Source: JAPUEK01 sp963815355
Lineage (GTDB): Bacteria > Pseudomonadota > Alphaproteobacteria > Rhodobacterales > Rhodobacteraceae
Length of the DNA stretch: 64,000 nucleotides
Assembly (NCBI GenBank): GCA_963815355.1
Contig: CAWFGJ010000013.1
Span: 124,001 to 188,000 of the forward strand
Direction of reading: 5' to 3'
Positions 40,959 through 49,631 of this stretch are shown piece after piece; the first letter of the stretch is position 1; the number at the start of each line of letters is the position of its first letter. The notes beneath the pieces are model-generated. The model searched no databases, was not told the origin of the DNA, and saw only the letters and a program-made list of their open reading frames with translations. A program made the translations under genes and the position numbers.

Positions 40959-42410
40959 TCAGTCGCGCCAGAACCGGGGCATAAAGACCACCAAAAACGC
41001 CAATAACCCCAAGCGGCCCAACAACATGGCCGCGATCATGATCCACTTGGCCCCGGTCGGATAGGCGGCAAAGGTGCCGCCCGCTTCCGCCACCAACGGC
41101 CCGACCCCATAGCCGATATTCCCGATTGAGGTCCAAACGCCCCAGATCGCCGACATGGTATCGACCCCGATCAACGCCATGCCGACCGTCGCCACACCAA
41201 GGATCAGCACGAACCCGGTGATGAACAGGATCAGACCGGAAATCACATCTTCCTCAACGCTGCGGCCCTCATAGGTGATCCGTTGCACCCGGCTGGGCAT
41301 GGCGATCTGGCGGATCTGCGCCAGCAAGGCCGCCCCCGCCAACTGCACCCGAAACACCGACAGGCCTGCCGCACTTGACCCCGAACAGGCCCCGATCATC
41401 CCGATCAGGAACCCCACGACCAGCATATAGCTGCCCCATGTCCCAAAATCCCCGGAGGAGAACCCGGTCGAAGACATGATGGAAATCAGATTGAACAACG
41501 ATTGCCGGAACGCAGATTCTAACCCCGTGTCCGAGGTGGACACCCGCCAGATCGTCACGCTGATCACCGCATAAGCGATCCAGCGCAAATAGGCCCGCAC
41601 CTGCTGATCCTGCCACAACGGGCGCACCTGCCCGTTCACCAACTGCACATAGCGCACATAAGGCAAGCTGGCCAAAACCATGAACAACGCACCCGCATAT
41701 TCAATCGCACCGGGATATTTTCCGAAAGACGCGTCCATCGGCGCAAATCCCCCGGTCGCAATCGTCGCCATCCCGCAGACGATGGCGTCCAGCGGCTCCA
41801 TCCCCAAAACCCGGTAGACCAGCGTGCACAGTGCCGCCAAGCCGAAATACACCAACAGCAATTGCCGGGCGAGATCGGTGGCGCGCGGCAAGGCCTTGCC
41901 AAAGGTGTCAAACCCCTCGGCCCGGAAATACTGCATGCCGCCCACCCGCAGCACCGGCAAAAAGATCATCGCCACAAAGGCAATCCCCAGCCCGCCCAGC
42001 GAATTCAGCATCCCCCGCCACAGGTTCATCCCCTCGGGCCGCCCGTCCAGCCCGCTGATGACGGTGGCCCCGGTGGTGGTGATGCCCGACACCGCCTCAA
42101 AATAGGCGTCCGTCATCGACAGATGCGGCTCGCCCAAAAAGAACGGCAGCGCGCCGAACATCGGCACAAAGCCCCAGATCGCCACCGTCATCAGATAGGC
42201 CTGACGCGACGACAGGCTGCCGCCCAGCGCGTTAGAGGTGGCCACCGACAACAGCAGCCCGACGGCCCCGGTGATGATCGCTGATTCGAAGAAATCTTCG
42301 CCGTTGTGCAACCCATTGCGCCAATCAATGATCGCAGGGGCCAGCATCAAAATGGCCAGCACGATCAGGATACGCCCGACAACGTAGACAATAGGACGAA
42401 GATCAATCAT
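40959..42410 (-). CDS. trkH: TrkH-family potassium uptake protein
   Basis: K+-conducting inner-membrane subunit of the Trk system, 483 residues with the four-fold M1-P-M2 repeat. Selectivity-filter-like glycines are visible (SGITTTGATV near 110, ATGGFAPM near 220, MSSTGFSSGDF near 315, SIGNIGYGVGP near 440). It needs a TrkA-type NAD-binding partner, which is not in the window. It is convergent with the pseudo-protease gene, with 42 bp between. Confidence 0.92.
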   Translation of the reverse strand: MIDLRPIVYVVGRILIVLAILMLAPAIIDWRNGLHNGEDFFESAIITGAVGLLLSVATSNALGGSLSSRQAYLMTVAIWGFVPMFGALPFFLGEPHLSMTDAYFEAVSGITTTGATVISGLDGRPEGMNLWRGMLNSLGGLGIAFVAMIFLPVLRVGGMQYFRAEGFDTFGKALPRATDLARQLLLVYFGLAALCTLVYRVLGMEPLDAIVCGMATIATGGFAPMDASFGKYPGAIEYAGALFMVLASLPYVRYVQLVNGQVRPLWQDQQVRAYLRWIAYAVISVTIWRVSTSDTGLESAFRQSLFNLISIMSSTGFSSGDFGTWGSYMLVVGFLIGMIGACSGSSAAGLSVFRVQLAGAALLAQIRQIAMPSRVQRITYEGRSVEEDVISGLILFITGFVLILGVATVGMALIGVDTMSAIWGVWTSIGNIGYGVGPLVAEAGGTFAAYPTGAKWIMIAAMLLGRLGLLAFLVVFMPRFWRD

Positions 42411-42485
42411 GACCCGAAGGCATAGGGGTTTCGCGCCCGCCCGTCAAAGGGCCAGATGCGCGCCCCGGCCCCCGGGTCTTGCCGT

Positions 42486-43575
42486 TCAGCCGACGTGGTA
42501 AAGGCTGGCGAACAGCCGCGGATCAAGGCTTTCAGTGGCAAAGGTGTTGCCCTCGGTCAGCACCGATACCGCGTCATGGCTGTGCAGGCTTTCCTGATGG
42601 CTGGCGACCACGCGGAAATCACCCACGCGCCCGTCACGGCGCAGGGCCGCACAAAAGCTGCGCGCTGCATCTTCGACAAAGATCGGATTGGCGGCGTTCA
42701 GTTCGGCAAAGGCCTGCTCATCCTCGCGCTTGACCATCACCTGCGTCTCGGTCGGCACCGCTTCGCGTGCCAAACCGATACAGGTCTTCGAACCACAAAC
42801 AGCCCGATCCGGTCAGCTCTACCGAAATCCGCGCGACCGAGCGCTGCGAATGCGGCGTCGCCAACTGGCCCCGCGTCATCCGCGCATGTTCGGACAGTTC
42901 CAGCGAGCAAGGGCAAGTGGACGAATAGACAAAATCCAGATGCATCAACCGCTTGCGTACCCCGCCCCGGTCGACCAGTTCCAGCGCGATGTCATAATAC
43001 TGCCAGCCCGACAGCCCCGACCGCAGGCTTTCCACCTTCACCGGAAACGAAAACCGCATCTGGATCCGCGCGTCAAAGCTGCCCAGATCGCGTTTGTAAT
43101 CATCCAGCGCATGCTCGATCACCTGAAACGAGAACTCCCGTTCCGCATGGGCATAAAACGACCGCATGATGCGGCTCATGTTGATGCCCTTTTTCTCGGC
43201 CTCCAAACTGACCGTGCCGGTGACCGAAGTCTCCAGCGTCACAGGGTCCCCGGTCCGGCTGCGATACCGGATCGGCAGACGAAAGTTGGAAATCCCCACG
43301 TGCTGAATGACCGCCTTTTCGCCGACGATCAGGCTGGCCGGCCCGTTCTGCAAATCCGGCAGACTGGCTTTGTAGGCGTCGGTCACCTTGAAATCGGCGG
43401 GGTAGTCGCGCGACAGCACCGGATAGCCGTGACCGACCAGCGCAGGGGCCGCCGGGTCCAGCGCCACGATCTCGGCCTCTGACGCGCGCTGCGCCCAAAG
43501 CCGCAGCACGGCCATCGCCGCCTCAGCCTCGCTCCGGTCCGGGCGAAGCCCGCAATCCTGCAGGTGAATATTCAT
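42486..43575 (-). pseudogene. folE2: GTP cyclohydrolase FolE2 (type IB), single-base frameshift
   Basis: Start at the ATG at 43575 (GGGAG upstream, MNIHLQD). The frame reads normally through SSTCPCSLELSEHARMTRG (metal-site Cys) to GCLWFEDL. It then continues as YRFGTRSGAD, while the expected continuation AREAVPTETQVMVKREDEQ ... SLHSHDAVSV and LFASLYHVG is found in another frame down to 42486. One extra A on the forward strand near 42780 explains the break: removing it restores FEDLIGLAREAVPTETQ. The codons after the break remain fully conserved, so the lesion is recent or a sequencing or assembly error. The enzyme makes dihydroneopterin triphosphate, the first folate step. Confidence 0.88.
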
Positions 43576-43716
43576 GTCGCAGCTCCCCCGTTGAAGGCGC
43601 AAGGTAACAATATAGTCGAGAATGTGCCCCGACCCAAGCCTTGCCGAAGGAATACGACACAAAGGCGACATCGGATCAGTTCACGGCCGCTTAATTGCGT
43701 GTCTGGCCTTGGCCGC

Positions 43717-44190
43717 TCAGCCCGCACCCAGTTCCAGCGCCATCCTGAAGTTCTCCAAGCTGACACCCCGGCGCACAACCTCTTGCGCGCCCAGATCCTG
43801 CCAGTCGTGGCGTAGAAAGAACGACCGCGCCATCGCGCTGGCCTCGGTGGTCAGGCGGGTCAGCCCGCGCGCCCGCGCCTCGTCCAGCACCGCCCGAAGC
43901 AAGGCATCGGCGACACCCTTGCCGCGCTGGTCCGGGCGCAAGAACGCCAAATCCAGATAGCCATCCCCGCGCAAGGCCATGAACCCCAACACGCCGCTGT
44001 CGCCCTCGGCCACCAGCGTCACCAACCCTGCCAGACGCGCCGCCCAAACCCCGGCACTGGGGCGCTCCGGGGCCCAGGCCTCCCGCTGCTCGGCGGTGTA
44101 TTTCGGCGCGGCCCCAATGCGGACCGCCTCAAAGAACACCGCCCCCAGGACGCCCGCATCCTCAGCCCGGTAGGGCCGGACCCGGATCAC
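43717..44190 (-). CDS. GNAT-family N-acetyltransferase
   Basis: A 157-residue acyl-CoA transferase. The acetyl-CoA pyrophosphate-binding motif A is in RPDQRGKGVADALL near 85. The N-terminal IRVRPYRAED and the later FFLRHDW are also typical. The substrate is unknown. Its ATG overlaps the metZ stop by four bases, so it is co-translated with a methionine-synthesis gene and should share the SAM-II control upstream. Confidence 0.88.
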   Translation of the reverse strand: MIRVRPYRAEDAGVLGAVFFEAVRIGAAPKYTAEQREAWAPERPSAGVWAARLAGLVTLVAEGDSGVLGFMALRGDGYLDLAFLRPDQRGKGVADALLRAVLDEARARGLTRLTTEASAMARSFFLRHDWQDLGAQEVVRRGVSLENFRMALELGAG

Positions 44191-45368
44191 GCCAAAGCCA
44201 ACCCAGCCAACAGATCGGCAATCAGATCATCGGGATCTTCCAGCCCGACCGAAAAGCGCACCAAGCCCGGCGTGATGCCCAATGTGGCCTTCATCTGGGG
44301 CGAAAGCCGCTGGTGGGTGGTGGTCGCCGGATGGGTAGCGATGGTTTTCGCGTCACCCAAATTGTTGGAAATCTTAGCGATTTTCAACGCGTTCAGCGCG
44401 CGGAACGCCGCCTCTTTGCCCGCCGCCACGTCAAAGGTGACGATCGTCCCGCCCGAGCCCATCTGTACCATCGCCAGCTTGTGCTGCGGATGGCTTGCCA
44501 GCCCCGGATAGATCACCCGCGCAAGGGCCGGATGGCCTTCCAGCGCCGCTGCGATCTTGGCCGCACTGTCTGCCATCGCCCGGCAGCGCAGGTCCAGCGT
44601 CGCCATGCCGTTCAACATGATCCATGCCGTGAACGGGCTCATCGAGCCGCCGGTGTGCTTCATGTAAGGCTCAACCACCTTGCGGATCATCTCCCGCGTG
44701 CCGCAGATCACACCACCCAAGGCCCGGCCCTGCCCGTCGATGTGCTTGGTCGTGGAATAGACCACCAGATCCGCACCCTGATCGACCGCCCGCGAGAAAA
44801 TCGGCGTGGCAAAGACATTGTCCACCACCACCTTGGCGCCCGCCGCATGGGCGATTTCACAGACCGCGCGAATGTCGACCAGTTCCAGAGTCGGGTTGGA
44901 CATGGATTCGAAGAACACCGCCTTGGTGCCCGGCGTGATCGCTGCGCGCCATTGGTCCAGATCGGCCCCGTCGACGAAGGTCACCTTGACACCGAACCGG
45001 GTCAGCACCTCTTCCAGAATATACAGGCACGACCCGAACAGCGCCCGCGCCGACACCACATGATCGCCCGCCCGCAACATGGAGGTCAACGCGCCAGACA
45101 CCGCCGCCATGCCGCTGGCCGTGGCAAACGCATCCTCGGTGCCTTCCAGCGACGCGATCCGCTCTTCAAACATCCGCGTGGTCGGGTTTCCGTAGCGGGC
45201 ATAGATGAACTCATCCTCACCTGCCTGCAGAAACCGCGCCTCAGCACTTTCCGAGGTGGGATAAACGAACCCCTGCGTCAGAAAAATGGCCTCGGACATC
45301 TCGCCATATTGGCTGCGGCGACTGCCGTCATGGACGAGCTTGGTGCGGGTTTTCCAGTCTTGCGTCAT
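44187..45368 (-). CDS. metZ: O-succinylhomoserine sulfhydrylase
   Basis: PLP enzyme of the Cys/Met-metabolism family, 393 residues, making homocysteine directly from O-succinyl (or O-acetyl) homoserine and sulfide. YARYGNPTTRMFEERI is near the N-terminus, and the PLP lysine is in VYSTTKHIDGQGRALGG near 210. The family assignment to MetZ rather than MetB/MetC rests on overall sequence pattern and on the SAM-II riboswitch in front, which typically controls metA, metX or metZ. I start at the ATG at 45368, because upstream lies the riboswitch and terminator. Confidence 0.92.
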   Translation of the reverse strand: MTQDWKTRTKLVHDGSRRSQYGEMSEAIFLTQGFVYPTSESAEARFLQAGEDEFIYARYGNPTTRMFEERIASLEGTEDAFATASGMAAVSGALTSMLRAGDHVVSARALFGSCLYILEEVLTRFGVKVTFVDGADLDQWRAAITPGTKAVFFESMSNPTLELVDIRAVCEIAHAAGAKVVVDNVFATPIFSRAVDQGADLVVYSTTKHIDGQGRALGGVICGTREMIRKVVEPYMKHTGGSMSPFTAWIMLNGMATLDLRCRAMADSAAKIAAALEGHPALARVIYPGLASHPQHKLAMVQMGSGGTIVTFDVAAGKEAAFRALNALKIAKISNNLGDAKTIATHPATTTHQRLSPQMKATLGITPGLVRFSVGLEDPDDLIADLLAGLALA

Positions 45369-45382
45369 CGTGGCCTCCGGCC

Positions 45383-45419
45383 AAAGAAAAAGCCCCGGAC
45401 AACCAAGAGGTGCCGGGGC
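45383..45419 (-). terminator. Riboswitch-linked intrinsic terminator before metZ
   Basis: On the reverse strand GCCCCGG pairs with CCGGGGC around a 14-base loop and is followed by TTTTTCTTT. The loop contains ACCTCTT, the exact complement of AAGAGGT in the 3' strand of the SAM-II aptamer, so aptamer folding and this hairpin can be coupled. Confidence 0.85.
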
Positions 45420-45429
45420 CAATGCCCTG

Positions 45430-45487
45430 AACCTCTTTAGCGGTTTATTTAACGTGGCCCGCAATCCGGTAACAAAGCGCCACAAGG
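45430..45487 (-). ncRNA. SAM-II riboswitch (metZ leader)
   Basis: On the reverse strand: 5' CCTTGTGGCGCTTTG, stem P1 GTGGC with GCCAC, then CCACGTTAAATAAACCGC and CTAAAGAGG. The conserved GTTAAA, CGCTAAA and AAGAGG elements and the CCTT/GAGG pseudoknot match the alphaproteobacterial SAM-II consensus. It binds S-adenosylmethionine. The downstream terminator suggests transcriptional control of metZ and the overlapping GNAT gene. Confidence 0.93.
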
Positions 45488-45634
45488 CGCGGGATACGCC
45501 CAAAACGCCGCTAGGTCAACCGACCCGCGCGCGGCAATCAACGCGGCCGCTGTTACGCTGCTGTAACGTAGTCTTCATCGCCCCGTCGCAGGCTTGGGCT
45601 ACCCAAAAGCACAAGTCCCCCTGCCGGAGCTGCC

Positions 45635-46561
45635 ATGCCCAGCCATCCGCCTCCCTTGCCGCCGATCCGCGCCGACCTGACACCCGGCGGGCTTGTGCTG
45701 GATGAAACCCGCCTTGCCCAAGCGCTGCATGCCCTGCCCCCTGCTGCCCCCGTGGTGGCGATGGTCCACGGCTTTCGCTATCGCCCCGGCCTGCCGGTGC
45801 ACTGCCCGCACGGCCATATCCTGTCGTTAGAGCCGCCAAGCCGCGACCGCACCGCGATCAGCTGGCCGCGCCATCTGGGGCTGGACGGGCGGCGCGGGTT
45901 GGCCATCGGCTTTGGTTGGGACGCACGCTGTTCGATCTGGGCCGCCCATGCCCGCGCGTTGCAGGCAGGCGCGGCACTGGCCGACCTGTCAGCCTTGGTC
46001 GCGCGCCTGTCCCCCGGCCGGCGGCTGGAGGTGATCGCCCACTCGCTCGGCGCGCGCGTGGCCCTCGCCGCACTGCCGCTGGCTCAACCGGGAACGATCG
46101 GGCGCATGGTGCTGCTGGCGGCAGCCGAATCGCGCAGGGCGGCCCGCTGCGCGATGGACAGCCCCGCAGGCCGCAAGGCAGAGGTGATCAACATCACCAC
46201 CCGCGAAAACGACCTGTTCGATTTCCTCTTTGAATGGCTGATCCTTGCCGGTGGCGACACCGCCCTCGGCCAAGGCCTTGGAGGCCAAGGTCTGGTGGAA
46301 GACGGCCTGCCCAACTGGACGGACCTGCGCATTGACCAACCCGGCAGCCGCGCGGCCCTCGCCCGCCTTGGCCACACCTTGCCCGCACCACAGGGGCGCG
46401 TCTCGCATTGGTCGCCCTACCTGCGCCCCGGCGCCTTCGGTCTTTACCGCGCGCTGCTGGACGGCGGCCTTGCGCCGCACCTGTTGCCTGCGGCCCGTAC
46501 GGATCGGCGCTGGTCGTGGTTGTTGCGCCTGCCGCACCCCTTTCGCACCGATCCGGCCTAA
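45635..46561 (+). CDS. Alpha/beta hydrolase
   Basis: A 308-residue hydrolase of unknown substrate. The oxyanion-region motif is VHGFRY near 44 and the nucleophile elbow is AHSLGAR near 138 (Ser in H-S-L-G). A late His (GRVSHWSPY, near 258) could complete the triad. There is no signal peptide, so it is probably cytoplasmic. GGAG precedes the ATG. It converges on ptsP with only 9 bp between. Confidence 0.82.
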   Translation: MPSHPPPLPPIRADLTPGGLVLDETRLAQALHALPPAAPVVAMVHGFRYRPGLPVHCPHGHILSLEPPSRDRTAISWPRHLGLDGRRGLAIGFGWDARCSIWAAHARALQAGAALADLSALVARLSPGRRLEVIAHSLGARVALAALPLAQPGTIGRMVLLAAAESRRAARCAMDSPAGRKAEVINITTRENDLFDFLFEWLILAGGDTALGQGLGGQGLVEDGLPNWTDLRIDQPGSRAALARLGHTLPAPQGRVSHWSPYLRPGAFGLYRALLDGGLAPHLLPAARTDRRWSWLLRLPHPFRTDPA

Positions 46562-46570
46562 GCCCGAAGC

Positions 46571-48811
46571 TTATATCCCCGGAATGTTGCTCAGCCATTC
46601 GGTCAGCCGACCGCGCGCGCTTTCGTCGCCCGCCGCACGTGCGGCCTCAATCACGCCGCGCGCTTCGGCCATATCTATCCGCCGCATCAACGCCTTCACC
46701 GGACCAATCGAGGCCGGGCGCATCGACAAGCTCCGCAACCCCATCGCCGCAAACGCCAGCGCCTCAATCGGTCGCCCCGCATCTTCGCCGCAGAACGACA
46801 GCCGCGTGCCCGAAGCATGACACCGCTCCACCACCTGCTCCAGAAAAGTCAGGAACGACAGGTTGAGCGAATCATACCGCTTGCGCACCCGCTCATTTTC
46901 CCGGTCGGCCGCAAAGAAGAACTGCTTCAGATCATTACCGCCGATTGAAACGAAATCGACCAGATCGAAAAACGCCTTTGGCGCATAGGCAAGACTGGGG
47001 GTTTCCAGCATCGCGCCGATCTCAATGCGCGCGGGCACCGCATGGCCCAGACTTTTCTCGCGGTGCAACTCGCGCAGCATGTGGCTACGCGCCTGCTGGA
47101 ATTCACCGAATTCGGTGATGAACGGGAACATCACCGTCAGGGGCCGCCCGTTGGCCGCCCGGATCAGCGCCTGCAACTGCATCCGCAACACGCCGGGCTT
47201 GTCCAACCCCACTCGGATCGCCCGCCAGCCCATTGCGGGGTTCGGCTCATCATTGGGCTTCATATAGGGCAGAACCTTGTCGGACCCGATGTCCAGCGTG
47301 CGAAACGCCACCGGCCTGCCGCGCGCCGCATCCATCACCCGCGCATAAAGCTGCGCCAGTTCCTCGCGCCGGGGCATTTTGCTGCGGACCAGAAACTGCA
47401 ATTCGGTGCGGAACAGGCCCACACCCGCTGCCCCTGACCCTTCCAGACTGGGCAAATCCGCCATCAGCCCGGCATTCATCTGCAAGGTCAGCGTCACCCC
47501 ATCCAGCGTTGTGGCGGGCAGGTCGCGGTAGGCCGCATAGCGCTTTTGCGCCTCGGTCTGCATGGCGATCTTGTCGCGAAAACTGCGCGCCACGGTTTCT
47601 TCGGGACGCAGGTGGATGATCCCCTGATCCCCGTCCACCAAGATCTGATCCCCGTTCAGCGCCTCGTTGGTGATGCGCGCCGCGTGAATAACCATCGGGA
47701 TCGTCAGCGCCCGCGCAACCACCGCGGCGTGCGATCCGACCGAACCCTCCTCCAGAACCAGACCTTTAAGCTTGCGCCCATATTCCAGCAATTCCGCCGG
47801 GCCGATGTTGCGGGCCACCAGCACCGGGTTTTCCGGCATCGTGGCCCCGGTGTCCAAACCCTGACCGGTCAGGATGCGCAGCAGACGGTTGGACAGGTCA
47901 TCCAGATCATGCAAACGCTCGCGCAGATAGGCATCGGGGACTTGCTCCAGCCGGTTGCGGGCGGTGGATTGTTCCTTTTCAACCGCCGCTTCGGCAGACA
48001 AACCGCGCTGAATGTCCTCCTCCATACGGCGCAGCCAACCGCGCGAATGGGCGAACATCCGGTAGGCCTCCAGCACGGCCTTTTGTTCCTTATCAAGGCT
48101 TTGCGCCTCCAGAAGGTCATCGACGGACACCCGCAACACGCCCACCGCCTCGCGGATGCGGTCAATCTCGGTCAAGGGATCATCGGCCACGGGGTTGGTC
48201 ACCACCACGCGCGGCTCATGTAACCAAACGCGTCCCTCCGAGGCACCCTCTTGCCCCACGGCCCCCCGGAACATCACCGGCTGGCGGTGGCGGGCGGCCA
48301 CGCCGTCGCCGGCAAAGGCGCCCAGCTCGGTCATCTCGGCCAGCACCATCGCCACCACATCCAGCGCGTCGATCTCGTCTTCGGAAAACGCACGGGCCGC
48401 TTTGGACTGCACCACCAGCACGCCCAGTTTTTCGCCGACCCGCTGAATAGGCACGCCGAGGAAGGAAGAAAAGATCTCCTCCCCCGTTTCCGGCATATAA
48501 CGAAAACCTTTTTCAGAAGGTGCGTCAGCCGTGTTCACCGGCTGGCCAGAGCGCGCAACCCGCCCCACCAAACCTTCGCCCAGCTTCATGCGGGTCTGGT
48601 GTACCGATTCCGGCTTCAGACCTTCGGTCGCGCACAGCTCCAACGTTTCGGCATCGCGGAACAGATAGATGGAACACACCTCTGTCTTCATCGAATCCGC
48701 GATCAGATGCGTGATGCGGTCCAGCCGGTCCTGCCCCTTGGCGGGGATGGCAAGCACATCGCGCAACCTGCGCAAAAGCTTGCGGCTGTCGCCTTCACTG
48801 CGTTCTGGCAT
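46571..48811 (-). CDS. ptsP: PEP-protein phosphotransferase PtsP (EI-Ntr), GAF-containing
   Basis: First enzyme of the nitrogen phosphotransferase system, which phosphorylates NPr from PEP. It has 746 residues. A GAF sensor domain (about 15-155, STYLF-like RDAETLELCATEGLK) is followed by the EI N-domain with the phosphorylated His in GSVGSHAAVVARALTIP near 365. The PEP-binding C-domain contains FRTLDIGSDK, NPAMGWRAIR and LSFCGEDAGRP near 700. In alphaproteobacteria it usually lies beside lysC. Here the TetR gene sits between them. Confidence 0.94.
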   Translation of the reverse strand: MPERSEGDSRKLLRRLRDVLAIPAKGQDRLDRITHLIADSMKTEVCSIYLFRDAETLELCATEGLKPESVHQTRMKLGEGLVGRVARSGQPVNTADAPSEKGFRYMPETGEEIFSSFLGVPIQRVGEKLGVLVVQSKAARAFSEDEIDALDVVAMVLAEMTELGAFAGDGVAARHRQPVMFRGAVGQEGASEGRVWLHEPRVVVTNPVADDPLTEIDRIREAVGVLRVSVDDLLEAQSLDKEQKAVLEAYRMFAHSRGWLRRMEEDIQRGLSAEAAVEKEQSTARNRLEQVPDAYLRERLHDLDDLSNRLLRILTGQGLDTGATMPENPVLVARNIGPAELLEYGRKLKGLVLEEGSVGSHAAVVARALTIPMVIHAARITNEALNGDQILVDGDQGIIHLRPEETVARSFRDKIAMQTEAQKRYAAYRDLPATTLDGVTLTLQMNAGLMADLPSLEGSGAAGVGLFRTELQFLVRSKMPRREELAQLYARVMDAARGRPVAFRTLDIGSDKVLPYMKPNDEPNPAMGWRAIRVGLDKPGVLRMQLQALIRAANGRPLTVMFPFITEFGEFQQARSHMLRELHREKSLGHAVPARIEIGAMLETPSLAYAPKAFFDLVDFVSIGGNDLKQFFFAADRENERVRKRYDSLNLSFLTFLEQVVERCHASGTRLSFCGEDAGRPIEALAFAAMGLRSLSMRPASIGPVKALMRRIDMAEARGVIEAARAAGDESARGRLTEWLSNIPGI

Positions 48812-48969
48812 CGTTGGGTCTGCCTCCTGATCCTTGCTTCTCTATAACCCCTTAGCGCGAAATTGGCAGAGCAGAATCGCTTTTTGGCACAGATGAAGGG
48901 GCCGTTGCTCATTGCTTGTGCAGTGCGAAGGGCTTACCCTGTAAGCTGCCCACTGAAAATGGAGTTCCC

Positions 48970-49596
48970 ATGACAGAAGCCACCCGTCAACCGCTTAGCC
49001 TTGACCGCATCGTCGCCGAAGCCATCGTTTTGGCAGATGCGGGCGGGCTTGATGCCCTCTCGATGCGGAAACTGGCGCAGGGCCTTGGGGTCGAAGCGAT
49101 GTCGCTCTACAACTACATCGCCAACAAGGATGCGCTGCTGGCCCATATGGCCGAGGCGGTGGTGGCGGGCTTTGCCGCACCCCGGCCCGGTGGCGACTGG
49201 AAGCCCGAGTTGCGCCGCCGGACCATGACCGCCTATCGCCACCTTATCCGCCACCCTTGGGCAACCGGCCTGCTGGCCAACCGCCCCTTGGCCGGTGCAG
49301 CCCTCCTCACCTACCAAGAGGCAACTCTGGCCTGCCTGATGCAGGCGGGGTTTTCGCTGGCCGAGGCCGAGGCGGCGCGGCGCAGCCTTGACAGCCACCT
49401 CTACGGCTTCACCCTGCAAGAGCTTGCGCACCCTCTGGAAACCGTCCCCGTCGATCCGGCAGAGTTCCCGCTGCTGCACGCGCTGACCAATTTCGCCGCC
49501 CATGACGAAGACAGCGCACCAGACATTGGCCATGGCCTGAAACTGGTGCTGAGCGGTCTGGAAAACCAGTTGCGTCAAAAACAAAAGCGGCCCTAA
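48970..49596 (+). CDS. TetR/AcrR-family repressor
   Basis: A 208-residue regulator. The N-terminal helix-turn-helix is seen in SMRKLAQGLGVEAMSLYNYI and ANKDALLAHM. The C-terminal ligand domain resembles the TetR_C class. The ATG at 48970 has GGAG five bases before it, so I reject an earlier in-frame start. It is divergent from ptsP and convergent with lysC. The target is unknown; autoregulation across the 158-bp gap is plausible. It interrupts the usual lysC-ptsP neighbourhood, so it may be a later insertion. Confidence 0.88.
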   Translation: MTEATRQPLSLDRIVAEAIVLADAGGLDALSMRKLAQGLGVEAMSLYNYIANKDALLAHMAEAVVAGFAAPRPGGDWKPELRRRTMTAYRHLIRHPWATGLLANRPLAGAALLTYQEATLACLMQAGFSLAEAEAARRSLDSHLYGFTLQELAHPLETVPVDPAEFPLLHALTNFAAHDEDSAPDIGHGLKLVLSGLENQLRQKQKRP

Positions 49597-49606
49597 AAGG
49601 GCCGCT
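49586..49606. terminator. Bidirectional terminator between TetR gene and lysC
   Basis: AGCGGCCC pairs with GGGCCGCT around TAAAA (which contains the TetR stop). On the reverse strand it is followed by TTTTGTTTTT, a good T-tract for lysC. On the forward side the T-tract is weak. Confidence 0.8.
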
Positions 49607-49631
49607 CTGTCACCGCGCTCAAGGGAAAGGC

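Noticed and set aside
43576..43716. Possible Zur-type site (GTAACAATATAG) before folE2
   Set aside because: folE2 is often zinc-regulated, but the sequence lacks the symmetry of a Zur box, so I do not annotate it.
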